Shown: positions 1 to 8,563, counted from the stretch's first letter. The stretch: DNA of 48,737 nucleotides from an uncultured Clostridia bacterium (GCA_947591605.1 CANQDF010000017.1:1-48737); one strand, 5' to 3'. The notes: generated by a model not told the origin, from the sequence alone. A program made the numbers and translations.

Positions 1-73
1 ATGGCAGCATAAAAAACGGCGCAGCAGCCTTAAACTGCTACGCCATTAAGTCCAACTTTTGGGGGTCACCTCA
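1..73 (+). mobile_element. Probable right end of an IS3-family (IS150-like) insertion sequence, truncated by the window edge
   Basis: The first twelve bases read Met-Ala-Ala-stop in frame 1, which fits the tail of an IS3-type transposase (OrfB). A hairpin follows (GGCG.AGCAG / CTGCT.CGCC, about 18-44). Bases 50-73 read GTCCAACTTTTGGGGGTCAC plus CTCA, which resembles the right inverted repeat of IS150-group elements, whose left ends commonly begin TGA-CCCC-AAAAGTT. The left end and the rest of the transposase lie outside the window, so this cannot be proved here. It could instead be an intergenic remnant. Confidence 0.5.
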
Positions 74-108
74 AAAAGCTCTCCCTTTTAGGGGGAGCTT
101 TTTTTTGC
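74..108 (+). terminator. Intrinsic terminator
   Basis: A stem AAAGCTCTCCC / GGGAGCTTT with a short loop is followed by a run of eight T. It sits directly after the putative IS end and insulates the next gene from it. Confidence 0.75.
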
Positions 109-135
109 CTGTATTGCATATATGTAAAAAAGCTA

Positions 136-164
136 TGGAAAATGGTATACATATGATGTATAAT
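136..164 (+). promoter_or_regulatory. Possible sigma-A promoter of the CPBP protease gene
   Basis: A perfect -10 hexamer TATAAT (159-164) is preceded by TGGAAA (136-141, 4 of 6 matches to TTGACA) at 17 bases. It lies about 65 bases upstream of the start codon at 230. Confidence 0.45.
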
Positions 165-229
165 GTAAATATAAGGTAAAATACAAAACAGATATATATT
201 ATACATACTGTTTTGAGCGGAGGAAGATT

Positions 230-1201
230 ATGGACAGTCCCAAAAGTGCAAATAAATTTATGATGTGGTTTCTTATATACAACATAATCTCTGTGTTTAT
301 AATTATGCTTGGCGCAGCTTTCTGGATGTATGGCAAGTCCGAAAAAGAAGTTATGCAGTTTATGCTGCTTTCACAGGATTTTGTGGTCTTTATTATACCT
401 ATGGCGGTGTATCTCATTTTTACGGGTAAAAGCCTTAAGGATATTGTGCCGTTAAAAAAACTCTCATTAAAAAATGCCGTTTATGTTGTTGTCATAACTC
501 TGCTTATAATGCCTGTTATGATGGTTTTTTCAAGGATCACAGACCTGTTTGTAAATTCGGATGTAAACGACTCGTTTAACAGGATCATGCTGGATTTTCC
601 TTGGTGGGTATCGGTTATTTTTATGGCTGTAATGCCGCCCCTGTGTGAGGAAACAATGTTCAGGGGGTATATATTATCCGGCTATAAGCGTATAGGCTTT
701 GCAAAAGCGGCTATAATATCGGGTTTGTTTTTTGGCATGATGCACCTTGACCTTTATCAGCTCCCCTATGCAGCCTTTGCAGGTATAGTTATGGCGGGGT
801 TTGTGTTTTACACAGGCTCTATATACTCCTCAATGCTTGCACATTTTGTTGTTAACGGCTCGCAGACAGCCATGTTTCTTATTGCTGCAAAGATGATGGA
901 TCCGAATGATCTGGAGCAGCAGCTCTCGGAGGTAATTACTATGGATGAAAAGCTTGCGGGTCTGTACGCAGCTATGGCGCTTATGATAATATGTCTGCCG
1001 TTTTTGTTGTTTGCAATAAACCGCTTTGTAAAGCGAAACAGAGTTAACTATATTGAGTACTGTACAGACAGTCCCGCTACGGAAAGCTACAATTTTGAGG
1101 AAAAACCAAAAAGCGGAAAATTTGCAGACAAATATTTTTATATTACAATTTTGGTATATATTTTATATATGCTTGCAGATAAATTTATATTAAGCAAATG
1201 A
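230..1201 (+). CDS. CPBP-family intramembrane metalloprotease
   Basis: A multi-pass membrane protein of 323 residues of the CPBP (CAAX protease / bacteriocin-processing, Abi) family. The three family motifs are visible: EE-xxx-R at E140, E141 and R145, a histidine after a hydrophobic helix (FGMMH, H172), and H205-xxx-N209 in a later helix. These residues coordinate the catalytic metal inside the membrane. Several hydrophobic segments precede the motifs, and a C-terminal helix follows at about 300-320. The start has an upstream GGAGG-type site. Bacterial members cleave membrane proteins or process and confer immunity to peptide toxins; the substrate here is unknown. It stands alone, with its own promoter and a terminator behind it. 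Confidence 0.85.
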   Translation: MDSPKSANKFMMWFLIYNIISVFIIMLGAAFWMYGKSEKEVMQFMLLSQDFVVFIIPMAVYLIFTGKSLKDIVPLKKLSLKNAVYVVVITLLIMPVMMVFSRITDLFVNSDVNDSFNRIMLDFPWWVSVIFMAVMPPLCEETMFRGYILSGYKRIGFAKAAIISGLFFGMMHLDLYQLPYAAFAGIVMAGFVFYTGSIYSSMLAHFVVNGSQTAMFLIAAKMMDPNDLEQQLSEVITMDEKLAGLYAAMALMIICLPFLLFAINRFVKRNRVNYIEYCTDSPATESYNFEEKPKSGKFADKYFYITILVYILYMLADKFILSK

Positions 1202-1212
1202 TAATATAAGGA

Positions 1213-1244
1213 TAGGGGTGCCGCAGAACAACACCCCTTTTTAT
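1213..1244. terminator. Bidirectional intrinsic terminator
   Basis: GGGGTG (1215-1220) pairs with CACCCC (1232-1237), followed by TTTTT. It separates the convergent CPBP gene and the minus-strand hypothetical gene. Confidence 0.6.
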
Positions 1245-1750
1245 CAGGCATAGTTAAGCCCGTTGTATTTGCCCTGCTTAAAGGAATAGGAGTTGTATAT
1301 CGCACGCATGCGGGGTCGGCGGTACATAAATATATTGTTCAGTATAAGTGCTTCAACAGCTGCGTTGAGCAGAGTCACGGGGCTCCAGCCGCCTGATGCG
1401 GTTATCTGCCTTGCACTTACCGTGAGCAGTATTTCGTCTACCTCGTCAAAGTACTCCTGAGCCTTATCCAGTACCTTTGACACAAGCTGGGCAAGGGTTT
1501 CACGGCTTATGCCGTCCTCATCGTAAATGGGGCTTCCGTTGTAGTCATAGCAGTCCACAACCTCGGTTATAAAGGGGTACAGCACCGAGTTTATGCGTGA
1601 ATATAATGCCCTTACAAGCTCGTTTTCGTCTGTAGGCATATATGAAACCTTTGATGAAGTATCGGTGCTTTTGCCGGCATCGCTGTCATACAGAGGCGGA
1701 TTTTCGGGCACGGTTTGTTCCATAGCCTTTACGGCCTTATAATAATTCAT
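1244..1750 (-). CDS. Hypothetical protein, 168 residues
   Basis: No family recognised. The protein has a low-complexity polar N-terminus (about residues 10-40, rich in S, T, D, P), then a mostly helical acidic region (about 42-110), and a basic, tyrosine-rich C-terminus (about 140-168, with RRPRMR). No signal peptide or membrane segment is visible. A good ribosome-binding site (GGAGG, spaced AAATC to ATG) supports the start. Regular codon use like its neighbours indicates a real gene. It is monocistronic, convergent with the CPBP gene and divergent from the flavoprotein. Confidence 0.7.
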   Translation of the reverse strand: MNYYKAVKAMEQTVPENPPLYDSDAGKSTDTSSKVSYMPTDENELVRALYSRINSVLYPFITEVVDCYDYNGSPIYDEDGISRETLAQLVSKVLDKAQEYFDEVDEILLTVSARQITASGGWSPVTLLNAAVEALILNNIFMYRRPRMRAIYNSYSFKQGKYNGLNYA

Positions 1751-1855
1751 GATTTACCTCCTGTGGTTTGTTATACTGTAATTTATTCCGAACAGGTTAA
1801 AATGTTACTTGATGTAAGGCACAGTGTATTGTATAATTTATTTGGGTGGTAAAAT

Positions 1856-2407
1856 ATGAAAACTCTTATAGTAAACGGTTCTCCCCGCAAAAACGGCGAA
1901 ACGGCGTCTATGATAAACTTTGCCGTAAGCCTGCTTAACGGTGAATACAGGTTTGTAAATACTTATTATGCAGATATTTCGCCCTGTACAGACTGCCGCA
2001 GCTGCAGAGAAGGATATGGATGTGCCATAGATGATGAAATGACTGAGCTTTATGAATATATCATAAAATGCAATAACGTAATTTTTGCTTCTCCTTTGTA
2101 TTTTTCGCAGTATACGGGTACGTTTTTAAGCTTTATGTCAAGGCTGCAGATGCTCTGTACGCAGAAATACATACGCAGGCAGCCTGTTGACATAGTGCCT
2201 AAAAAAGGACTTGTTCTTTTAAACGGCGGCGGAAGTACCGTAAATACACTTGGAGCAGAGCAAACCACAAGGATACTTATGAAAGAGTTTAACTGTAAGG
2301 ATTATAAAATTGTATGCTTTAAAGGCAGCGACAGGGGTCATGCAATGGATGATAAGCGTATTATCTCCGACATTAAAGCCGGAGTTGACATTTTAAACAA
2401 CGAATAG
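1856..2407 (+). CDS. Flavodoxin-family / NADPH-dependent FMN reductase-like protein
   Basis: A 183-residue flavodoxin-fold protein. The N-terminal strand and loop VNGSPRKNGET (about residues 6-16) is the FMN-phosphate loop of the NAD(P)H-dependent FMN reductase / iron-sulfur flavoprotein group. A cysteine cluster CTDCRSC (about 44-50) plus a later CA resembles that of ISF-type proteins, which bind a cluster or act as thiols. SPLYF (about 81-85) is the second flavin-contact loop. The role is probably electron transfer or reduction of a small substrate. It ends 11 bases before the YetA-like gene and is likely co-transcribed with it, but no functional link is known. Confidence 0.8.
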   Translation: MKTLIVNGSPRKNGETASMINFAVSLLNGEYRFVNTYYADISPCTDCRSCREGYGCAIDDEMTELYEYIIKCNNVIFASPLYFSQYTGTFLSFMSRLQMLCTQKYIRRQPVDIVPKKGLVLLNGGGSTVNTLGAEQTTRILMKEFNCKDYKIVCFKGSDRGHAMDDKRIISDIKAGVDILNNE

Positions 2408-2418
2408 GAGGTATTTTA

Positions 2419-4632
2419 ATGATAGCTTTGCATTTTGAAAAGATATACAGCACCGAGTCACGTCCGGAACCGTGCAGTGCTGCCATACCGCTTAAGCCGG
2501 GTATTCTCACGGATACCGGCAGGGTGCGTGTATATAACGAAAATAAAGAGCCTGTGCCTACTCAGGCAAGGGCAACGGCTCTGCACAAGGACGGCAGTGT
2601 AAAGTGGCTTTTTGTAAGGTTTATGGCAAAGCTGCCTGCTATGAAGGCGGTGGACTATTCGCTTGACCTTGACTCGGATTTTGAGGGCTGCGGGGCATTA
2701 AAGGCAGACGCCCACAGGGTAAATACGGGCTGTCTTTTCTTTAATGTATCCGAGGAGTATAATGTACTCTTTGAGGAGATAAGGCTTGGAGATAAAACCT
2801 TTGGCAGCGATTACATATCCGTGCCTGTGCTTACCGACGGAAACGGTACACAATACAGCTTTAAATCGGATGAGTGGGAGCTTATTGAAAACGGCGAGGT
2901 CTGCTCCGTGCTTAAGGGCACAGGTTGGCACAGTACAAACGGCAGCAATGTTTACAAGGGCGAGATAAAGCTGTACTGCTTTAGGGATACGCCTGCCGTA
3001 GAAATTGCATACAGGATAATAAATACAACGGAAGAGCCTCTTGAGATAAAAAGCCTGGAGATAAGGCACCATAAACTGTATGATTTTAACAGGCGCTGCG
3101 CTGCAGCAATATCAAACTACAAAACACGCTACAACATAAGTGAGGATGGCTCCGAGGTGGGCTGGACAATAGATGACGAAATGCTTATATACGAGGCAAA
3201 CGAGCATAATGCCGAGGTGTTTTACGGTACATTTTTTGCCGACTGCACCGATGATGAGAGCGGACTTTGCGCTACGGTATATCAGGCACAGCAGAACTTC
3301 CCCAAAGCTATTTTGGCAGATAAAAACGGCTTTTGCGTAAAGCTTGTTCCGGAGGGAGTAGGCAGCGTTATAATGCAGGGCGGCATGGCAAGAGAGCAGA
3401 GAATAATGTTTGATTTTCATGAACCGTTTGAGGAGCTTGAGTCAATAAATGACAGGTCTATAAGGTATCAGATGCCCAATAAGCCTGCCGTATCGCCAAA
3501 GGTGTTTGAGGAGAGCGGCGTAATTGAAAACGTTTTTACCGATAACAGGATAACCGACATAGAAATGTTTTTGCAGAGTAAGGCGGACGAGCATATACGG
3601 GGCTACGGTATGCTCAACTGGGGAGATTCGCCCGATATGGGATATACCACCCAGGGCAGAGGCAACGGTGAGCTTGTATGGACAAACAACGAGTACGACT
3701 ACACCCATGCCTGTGCGCTTATGTATGAGAGGACAAGCATAAGGCGTTTTCTTGATTATATGCTTGCGGGAGGCAGACACTGGCTGGATGTGGATATTTG
3801 TCATTACAGCAGCGATCCTCTGCATTTGCACGGACAGTGGGAGCATACAAACGGTCATTGCAAAAACGGCAAGATAGAATGTTCGCATCAATGGGTAGAG
3901 GGTCTTTTGGATTATTACCACTTTACAGGCGACAGAGATGCGTTTGATGCTGCCGTTGAGATAGGTAAAAACGATCTGCGGCAGCTCGATACGCCAAAGT
4001 TTTCGCAGCCGGGCGAGATAAATGCAAGGGAAACAGGCTGGGCAATGCGTACACTTGTTGCCCTTTATAAGGAAACAAATGATGAAAAATGGCTTGAAAA
4101 GTGTGATTGGATAGTATCTCATTTTGAACAGTGGGAGCAGAAATACGGTCTGTGGCTTTCACCCTATACCGATAATACACATATCAGGGTCGTATTTATG
4201 ATTTCCGTTGCGGTCGCAAGCCTTATGCGTTATTACAGGGTACGTCCGCAGGAAAAGGTAAGAGATATGATACTGCGTGCAGTGGATGACCTTGTGGAAA
4301 ATGCAAGGCTTGATAACGGCTTGTTCTATTACAAGGAGCTGCCAAGCCTTAAGCGCTTCGGCAATAACCCTATAATACTGGAGGCACTTACCATTGCATA
4401 TGAACTTACGGGCAAGGCAAGCTATCTTGAAGCGGGCATACCTACCTTTAAATTTATATTTAACCGCAGTATGCCAAGCTTTGGAGGACAGAAAAAATCA
4501 ATAGGCGATACGGTTACAACAAGCGGACCCGGCACAAAGAGCTTTGCTCAGATGATGACGCCCGTTACAGCCTATTATGTTGCCTGCGTAAAGGAAAATA
4601 TACTTACCGAAGAGATTTGCAGACATTTTTAA
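2419..4632 (+). CDS. PcRGLX/YetA-like (PL26-type) polysaccharide-active protein
   Basis: A 737-residue protein without signal peptide, so probably cytoplasmic. The N-terminal part (about 1-100) includes PVPTQARATALHKDGSVKWL, the pattern of the RIFT-barrel domain of YetA and Penicillium PcRGLX exo-rhamnogalacturonan lyase. A beta-rich middle (about 100-370) follows, then an alpha/alpha-toroid-like C-terminal half (about 400-730) with many W, H and Y residues, for example HGQWEHTNGHC and SHQWVEGLLDYYHFTGD. This three-part order matches the PL26/YetA family. Likely action is on pectin-derived (rhamnogalacturonan) oligosaccharides imported into the cell. Exact activity cannot be read from sequence, and a glycoside hydrolase with the same fold is possible. 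The gene lies 11 bases after the flavoprotein and 12 before the antiporter. Confidence 0.65.
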   Translation: MIALHFEKIYSTESRPEPCSAAIPLKPGILTDTGRVRVYNENKEPVPTQARATALHKDGSVKWLFVRFMAKLPAMKAVDYSLDLDSDFEGCGALKADAHRVNTGCLFFNVSEEYNVLFEEIRLGDKTFGSDYISVPVLTDGNGTQYSFKSDEWELIENGEVCSVLKGTGWHSTNGSNVYKGEIKLYCFRDTPAVEIAYRIINTTEEPLEIKSLEIRHHKLYDFNRRCAAAISNYKTRYNISEDGSEVGWTIDDEMLIYEANEHNAEVFYGTFFADCTDDESGLCATVYQAQQNFPKAILADKNGFCVKLVPEGVGSVIMQGGMAREQRIMFDFHEPFEELESINDRSIRYQMPNKPAVSPKVFEESGVIENVFTDNRITDIEMFLQSKADEHIRGYGMLNWGDSPDMGYTTQGRGNGELVWTNNEYDYTHACALMYERTSIRRFLDYMLAGGRHWLDVDICHYSSDPLHLHGQWEHTNGHCKNGKIECSHQWVEGLLDYYHFTGDRDAFDAAVEIGKNDLRQLDTPKFSQPGEINARETGWAMRTLVALYKETNDEKWLEKCDWIVSHFEQWEQKYGLWLSPYTDNTHIRVVFMISVAVASLMRYYRVRPQEKVRDMILRAVDDLVENARLDNGLFYYKELPSLKRFGNNPIILEALTIAYELTGKASYLEAGIPTFKFIFNRSMPSFGGQKKSIGDTVTTSGPGTKSFAQMMTPVTAYYVACVKENILTEEICRHF

Positions 4633-4644
4633 AGGAGAAATAAT

Positions 4645-5589
4645 ATGCAGATTATTCTACAGTTATTTTTATTGGTTTTGGGTTTTGTAATGCTTATAAA
4701 AGGTGCCGACTGGTTTGTGGACGGTGCCTCGGGCATAGCCGACAGGCTGGGTATACCGCCTATAATAATAGGGCTTACCATTGTTGCTATGGGTACAAGC
4801 GCACCGGAGGCGGCAATAAGCATATCCTCTGCGCTTAAGGGCAGTGCCGATATAGCCGTGGGCAATGTCATCGGCAGCAATATACTCAATGTGCTTATAA
4901 TTTTGGGCGTTACATCGGTAATTGTGCCTGTTGCGGTAAACAAGACCACTATAAGGTACGAGATACCTTTTGTCATAATTATCACGGCAGTTTTTGCGGC
5001 TCTGGGACTGTATGACGGCAGGATAAATATTACCGACGGTTTTGTACTTATATTGTTTTTTATTATTTATCTTTCCTATCTGTTTGTTATGGCAAAAAAG
5101 AGCTGGGGAGGACAGAACCATGACGGCGGCGAAAGAGTAAAAAGAAAAATGCCCCGTTTGCTTGCTGCTGTGGTCATAGGCTGTGCGGTGATAGTGCTGG
5201 GCAGCAATGTTGCGGTTGATGCGGCATCGGAAATTGCAAAGATATGCGGTATGAGCGAAAGGTTTATCGGCCTTACCATAGTTGCACTGGGCACCTCTCT
5301 GCCCGAGCTTGTTACAAGCGTTATGGCTGCATGCAAGGGCAATGCGGATATAGCCATAGGCAATATTGTAGGCAGCAATATATTTAATATACTGTTTGTT
5401 ATAGGCATATCCTCTGTTATAACACCTGTAATTTATCAACGGGAGTTTTTTGCAGACAGCCTTATCTGTATTGGCTCCGTGGTGCTTTTGCTGCTGCTTT
5501 TGCTTAACAGGGAGCACAGCCTTAAAAGATGGGGCGGCATTATAATGCTTTTGGGCTATGCAGGATACTTTGTATATCTTATTGGGTGA
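4645..5589 (+). CDS. Calcium/sodium (CaCA family) antiporter
   Basis: A 314-residue polytopic membrane protein with two inverted homologous halves, as in YrbG-type K+-independent Na+/Ca2+ exchangers. Each half carries an alpha-repeat: GTSAPEAAIS...GNVIGSNILN (about residues 52-84) and GTSLPELVTS...GNIVGSNIFN (about 215-247). The acidic residues in PE and the GSN motifs line the ion site. The hydrophilic loop between halves (about 152-165) is short, typical of bacteria. The start has AAGGAG at good spacing. It probably expels Ca2+ using an ion gradient. Its stop overlaps the ribosome-binding site of the next small gene. Confidence 0.92.
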   Translation: MQIILQLFLLVLGFVMLIKGADWFVDGASGIADRLGIPPIIIGLTIVAMGTSAPEAAISISSALKGSADIAVGNVIGSNILNVLIILGVTSVIVPVAVNKTTIRYEIPFVIIITAVFAALGLYDGRINITDGFVLILFFIIYLSYLFVMAKKSWGGQNHDGGERVKRKMPRLLAAVVIGCAVIVLGSNVAVDAASEIAKICGMSERFIGLTIVALGTSLPELVTSVMAACKGNADIAIGNIVGSNIFNILFVIGISSVITPVIYQREFFADSLICIGSVVLLLLLLLNREHSLKRWGGIIMLLGYAGYFVYLIG

Positions 5590-5593
5590 TATT

Positions 5594-5710
5594 ATGGATA
5601 AAAAAGAAATGCTTAAAAAGATAATGGATTTTCCCAAGAGGTATGCGATCGGCTATATCCTGGGAGCTGTGGCGTCCGCTGTATTTATATACTTTTTTAT
5701 AGTCAGGTAA
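5594..5710 (+). CDS. Small single-pass membrane protein, 38 residues
   Basis: ATG at 5594 and TAA at 5708-5710 give a 38-residue peptide: a charged start (MDKKEMLKK), then one hydrophobic helix (about residues 18-37) ending in VR. GGGTGAT, overlapping the antiporter stop codon, serves as ribosome-binding site. Tight coupling to the antiporter gene suggests an accessory or small regulatory subunit, but this is inference. No family is recognised and the length alone gives limited coding support. Confidence 0.5.
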   Translation: MDKKEMLKKIMDFPKRYAIGYILGAVASAVFIYFFIVR

Positions 5711-5775
5711 AGTTGTGTCAAAGGCTGTTTCCTTGACTTAAAAGAGGTAAAACCGCAGGGGCTGTAGGTGATCAT

Positions 5776-6501
5776 ATGAGGATAAAACGCAAAAACTGGA
5801 ATATTGCAAAAAATATATTTGCAGCATTTATCGTTATACTTGTTTTGTGCATTATTTATGCGGTTTTAAGGCTGGAGCTGCCTCATTTTGCCTTTAGCAA
5901 GGCAATAGCGGAGCGCACAGCCCGCTCTTACCTTAAGGAAAGATATGATATGGATTTTGAAATGAAGGATATTTCCGTATCACCTACCATATCGGGCAGC
6001 GGTGAGGGCACCTACACAGTTTATTTTGAAAAGGATGCCGTATACAGTGCGACCGTTATACTTGCGGCGGATTTTGGCGTAGTATCCGATAATTTTACAA
6101 ACGATTATGTGGATATAATTGTTCAGGAAAAATTTGCAAGGGAAATGTCGGAGGACGGCATTGAGGGTGCCAGGCTTTTTTCGTATTATTCAACAAGCTA
6201 TATAGACGAGCTGTATGCAAGGGCTGCATCGGGTGAGGATATATTTGACGATTATATCGAAAATGTGGAATATTCCGTTGCCGTACCGATTGCCGATAAA
6301 TTTGACTATGGAGATACGGACAGACACGCTTGCGAAATAACGGATATTTTTGATGTGCTGGAGGAGAGAAAGTATAAACCGGAATCCGTTTATATAAGCT
6401 ATGAGGATAAGTATTCGCTTAGGTTTTATATGTGGGAGTTTGCCGACAAGCCCTATAAGGAAAGGCTGGAGCTTGTAAAGGAAAAACTGGATACATATTA
6501 A
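5776..6501 (+). CDS. Membrane-anchored hypothetical protein
   Basis: A 241-residue protein with a basic N-terminus (MRIKRKNW) and one hydrophobic segment (about residues 12-32). The rest is an acidic extracytoplasmic domain rich in Y, D and E. The stretch after the anchor (about 45-80, ERTARSYLKERY followed by a beta-rich section) is loosely like the YfjL/PepSY-type folds found in other Firmicutes anchored proteins, but this is not firm. GTAGGTGATC precedes the ATG. It is last before a strong terminator, 65 bases after the small peptide gene, and may belong to the same transcript. Function unknown. Confidence 0.7.
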   Translation: MRIKRKNWNIAKNIFAAFIVILVLCIIYAVLRLELPHFAFSKAIAERTARSYLKERYDMDFEMKDISVSPTISGSGEGTYTVYFEKDAVYSATVILAADFGVVSDNFTNDYVDIIVQEKFAREMSEDGIEGARLFSYYSTSYIDELYARAASGEDIFDDYIENVEYSVAVPIADKFDYGDTDRHACEITDIFDVLEERKYKPESVYISYEDKYSLRFYMWEFADKPYKERLELVKEKLDTY

Positions 6502-6521
6502 AATTTGTATATGCAATTAAA

Positions 6522-6567
6522 AAGCTGCCGTAAATTATATTATGCTTACGGCAGCTTGATTTTTTTA
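6522..6567. terminator. Strong bidirectional terminator
   Basis: A perfect 12-base stem AAGCTGCCGTAA (6522-6533) / TTACGGCAGCTT (6546-6557), flanked by A-rich sequence on the left and GATTTTTTT on the right. It ends both the plus-strand hypothetical gene and the minus-strand FMN gene; the latter's stop codon lies in the T run. Confidence 0.85.
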
Positions 6568-7953
6568 TACATGAGGTATATCGGTATGATCCGATATTTC
6601 CCTGTTTATTGTGCAGAGGTCGTCCACGGAGAGCTTGTGTATATCGTCCTTGCCGGTTATCCTTGCAAATGTTTTCAGCTCCTCAAAGCTGCATTTCAGA
6701 TAATTTGCCACTCTTTGTGCAGCAGCCTCCTCATTGAATCTGCTCCTCAGCTCTTTATCCTGTGTAGCCATACCTACGGGACAGTTTCCGCTGCCGCATA
6801 TCCGGTATTGCTGACAGGCAGCCGCTATCATAGCCGCCGAGGCTATGGCAACAGCAGTTGCACCCATTGCAATTGCCTTTGCAAAATCCGATGAAAGACG
6901 CAGTCCTCCCGTAATTACAAGGTCTATATCGCTGTTATGCTCACGCAGATATTTTTTTGCACGGTAAAGAGCATATATTGTAGGTACGCTTGTAGAATCC
7001 CTTATTATTTTTGGGCTTGCTCCCGTAGCGCCGCCTCTGCCGTCAATGGTTATAAAGTCGGGAGAAGCAAAAAGGCAGTATTCAAGATCCTTTTCTATCC
7101 TGCCTGCGGCAATTTTAATGCCAATAGGTCTGCCCAGTGAGGAATAGCGCAGCTGCTCCACAAGCTCCTTAAGCTCCTCCTTTGTTGTTATATCGGGGAA
7201 TTTTGACGGACTTATTACGTCCTTGCCAAGGGGTTTATTGCGTATTTTTGCAATATCCTCCGTGACCTTTTCGCCCGGCAGGTGACCGCCCATACCGGGT
7301 TTTGTACCCTGACCTATTTTTATTTCTATCGCATCGGAGCTACGCAGGTTTTCGGGCGTTACGCTGTAACGGTTTGGCACATATTCAAAAATATACTTAT
7401 GCGCCGCAGCCATTTCCTCGGGCAGTATACCGCCCTCGCCGCTGCACATTGCGGTGCCTGCCATTGCGGAGCCCTTTGCAAGAGCTACCTTAGCCTCCTT
7501 GGAGAGTGCGCCGAAAGACATATGCGATATATATACGGGTCCGTCAAGTATCATAGGTTTTTCGGCATTTTTGCCAATAACTGTTTTTATATTTACCTCA
7601 TCATGCTCCATAAGCGGAGGAGGATTGAGCTGCGCACCGAGAATAAGAATATCGTCCCATCCGGGCATTGGCAGCTGTGTACCCATGGCGTCAATTATAG
7701 ACTGACCCGTAACAGCTGTTTTGTGTATCTCGGTCATACCCCTCACCGAGCTGTCAATACGGGCATATTTGGGGTCGTAATCAAGCGGACCCGATACAGA
7801 CTGCGCCGCGCAGGTTTTTTCGGGTTCGTCAAGCATAACAAATACTTCCTTGCTTTGTTTACACATAGGGCATTCGCTTATCTGCGAAAAAGGAACTCCC
7901 TCTTTTTCCTCATCATAGATATATCCGCATACACTGCATTTATACTTAGCCAT
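6565..7953 (-). CDS. Rubredoxin-fused, FMN-binding glutamate synthase-like protein
   Basis: A 462-residue protein. Residues 1-45 form a rubredoxin-type iron knuckle (C6-xx-C9 and C28-xx-C31). The rest is the FMN/Fe-S synthase domain of glutamate synthase (GltB centre), with HMSFGALSKEAKVALAKGSA, GQGTKPGMGGHLPG, a TIM-barrel phosphate-binding run (TGGLRLSSDFAKAIAMGA) and the cluster cysteines in CQQYRICGSGNC. The N-terminal glutaminase domain of full-length GltB is missing, as in the archaeal-type or stand-alone family common in anaerobes. The rubredoxin could feed electrons to FMN in place of a GltD subunit. Whether it makes glutamate is uncertain. The start is backed by GGGAGG. Confidence 0.88.
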   Translation of the reverse strand: MAKYKCSVCGYIYDEEKEGVPFSQISECPMCKQSKEVFVMLDEPEKTCAAQSVSGPLDYDPKYARIDSSVRGMTEIHKTAVTGQSIIDAMGTQLPMPGWDDILILGAQLNPPPLMEHDEVNIKTVIGKNAEKPMILDGPVYISHMSFGALSKEAKVALAKGSAMAGTAMCSGEGGILPEEMAAAHKYIFEYVPNRYSVTPENLRSSDAIEIKIGQGTKPGMGGHLPGEKVTEDIAKIRNKPLGKDVISPSKFPDITTKEELKELVEQLRYSSLGRPIGIKIAAGRIEKDLEYCLFASPDFITIDGRGGATGASPKIIRDSTSVPTIYALYRAKKYLREHNSDIDLVITGGLRLSSDFAKAIAMGATAVAIASAAMIAAACQQYRICGSGNCPVGMATQDKELRSRFNEEAAAQRVANYLKCSFEELKTFARITGKDDIHKLSVDDLCTINREISDHTDIPHV

Positions 7954-7990
7954 AAAATACCTCCCTTGTTGATAATTATTGTTTGCTTAT

Positions 7991-8019
7991 ATAATAATAT
8001 ATTTTGATGCACATTACAA
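7991..8019 (-). promoter_or_regulatory. Probable promoter of the rubredoxin/FMN gene
   Basis: Read on the minus strand: TTGTAA (-35, 8019-8014), 17 bases, TATTAT (-10, 7996-7991), about 40 bases before the start codon at 7953. Confidence 0.5.
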
Positions 8020-8027
8020 GCCAAAAC

Positions 8028-8070
8028 AAGGCTTCGCTCAAAATAAATTCTGATACGAAGCCTTTTGTTG
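8028..8070 (-). terminator. Terminator behind the HIT gene
   Basis: CGAAGCCTT and AAGGCTTCG arms (8028-8036 with 8056-8064) form a 9-base stem just past the HIT stop codon. The following T-rich tract on the minus strand is interrupted (TTGTTTTGG), so termination may be partial. Confidence 0.6.
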
Positions 8071-8074
8071 TAAA

Positions 8075-8512
8075 TTAAAGATTAGCCTTGATTTTTGATA
8101 TTATCTCCTCGTATTCGGCGTCGGAAAGATATTTAGGCGGATTGACGTTCATCTCAAATGTGCCGCCAAAGCCGTAGCCGCCCTCCTGCTTTGGTACTAT
8201 ATGTACATGCAGATGTGGCAGTGTATCGCTGAACATACCGTAGTTTACCTTAGCAGGGTTTACAGCCTTGTTTATAGCCATGCCGACACGCTGCATATCC
8301 GCAGCAAAAGCGGCAGCCTCATCGGGAGTAAGGTCGTAAAGCTCCTTGCCGTGATCCTTGTAAGCTATTACGCAGCGTCCGTAATAGGTCTGCTCCTTAA
8401 AAAGATACAGTTTAGTCACATCAAGGTCGGCAATGTAGAGCATAAGCGAGTCAAGCTTTGCCTTGTTTTTGCAATATAAACATTCATCGGGTGTAACAGT
8501 AGGTATTGACAT
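8075..8512 (-). CDS. HIT-family nucleotide hydrolase/transferase
   Basis: A 145-residue histidine-triad protein. The triad H-x-H-x-H is at H100, H102 and H104 (HLHVHIVP); the middle-to-last histidines form the nucleotidyl intermediate in this superfamily. An N-terminal C11-xx-C14 pair may bind zinc. Length fits the Fhit/HINT-like bacterial group. The usual substrates are adenylated or dinucleoside polyphosphates. The start has AAGGAG at 9 bases. It is expressed from its own promoter with a hairpin-bearing leader. Confidence 0.9.
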   Translation of the reverse strand: MSIPTVTPDECLYCKNKAKLDSLMLYIADLDVTKLYLFKEQTYYGRCVIAYKDHGKELYDLTPDEAAAFAADMQRVGMAINKAVNPAKVNYGMFSDTLPHLHVHIVPKQEGGYGFGGTFEMNVNPPKYLSDAEYEEIISKIKANL

Positions 8513-8563
8513 AATTATCCACTCCTTGTAAAATTGATGTAATGGTTAACGGTAGCTTTACCT

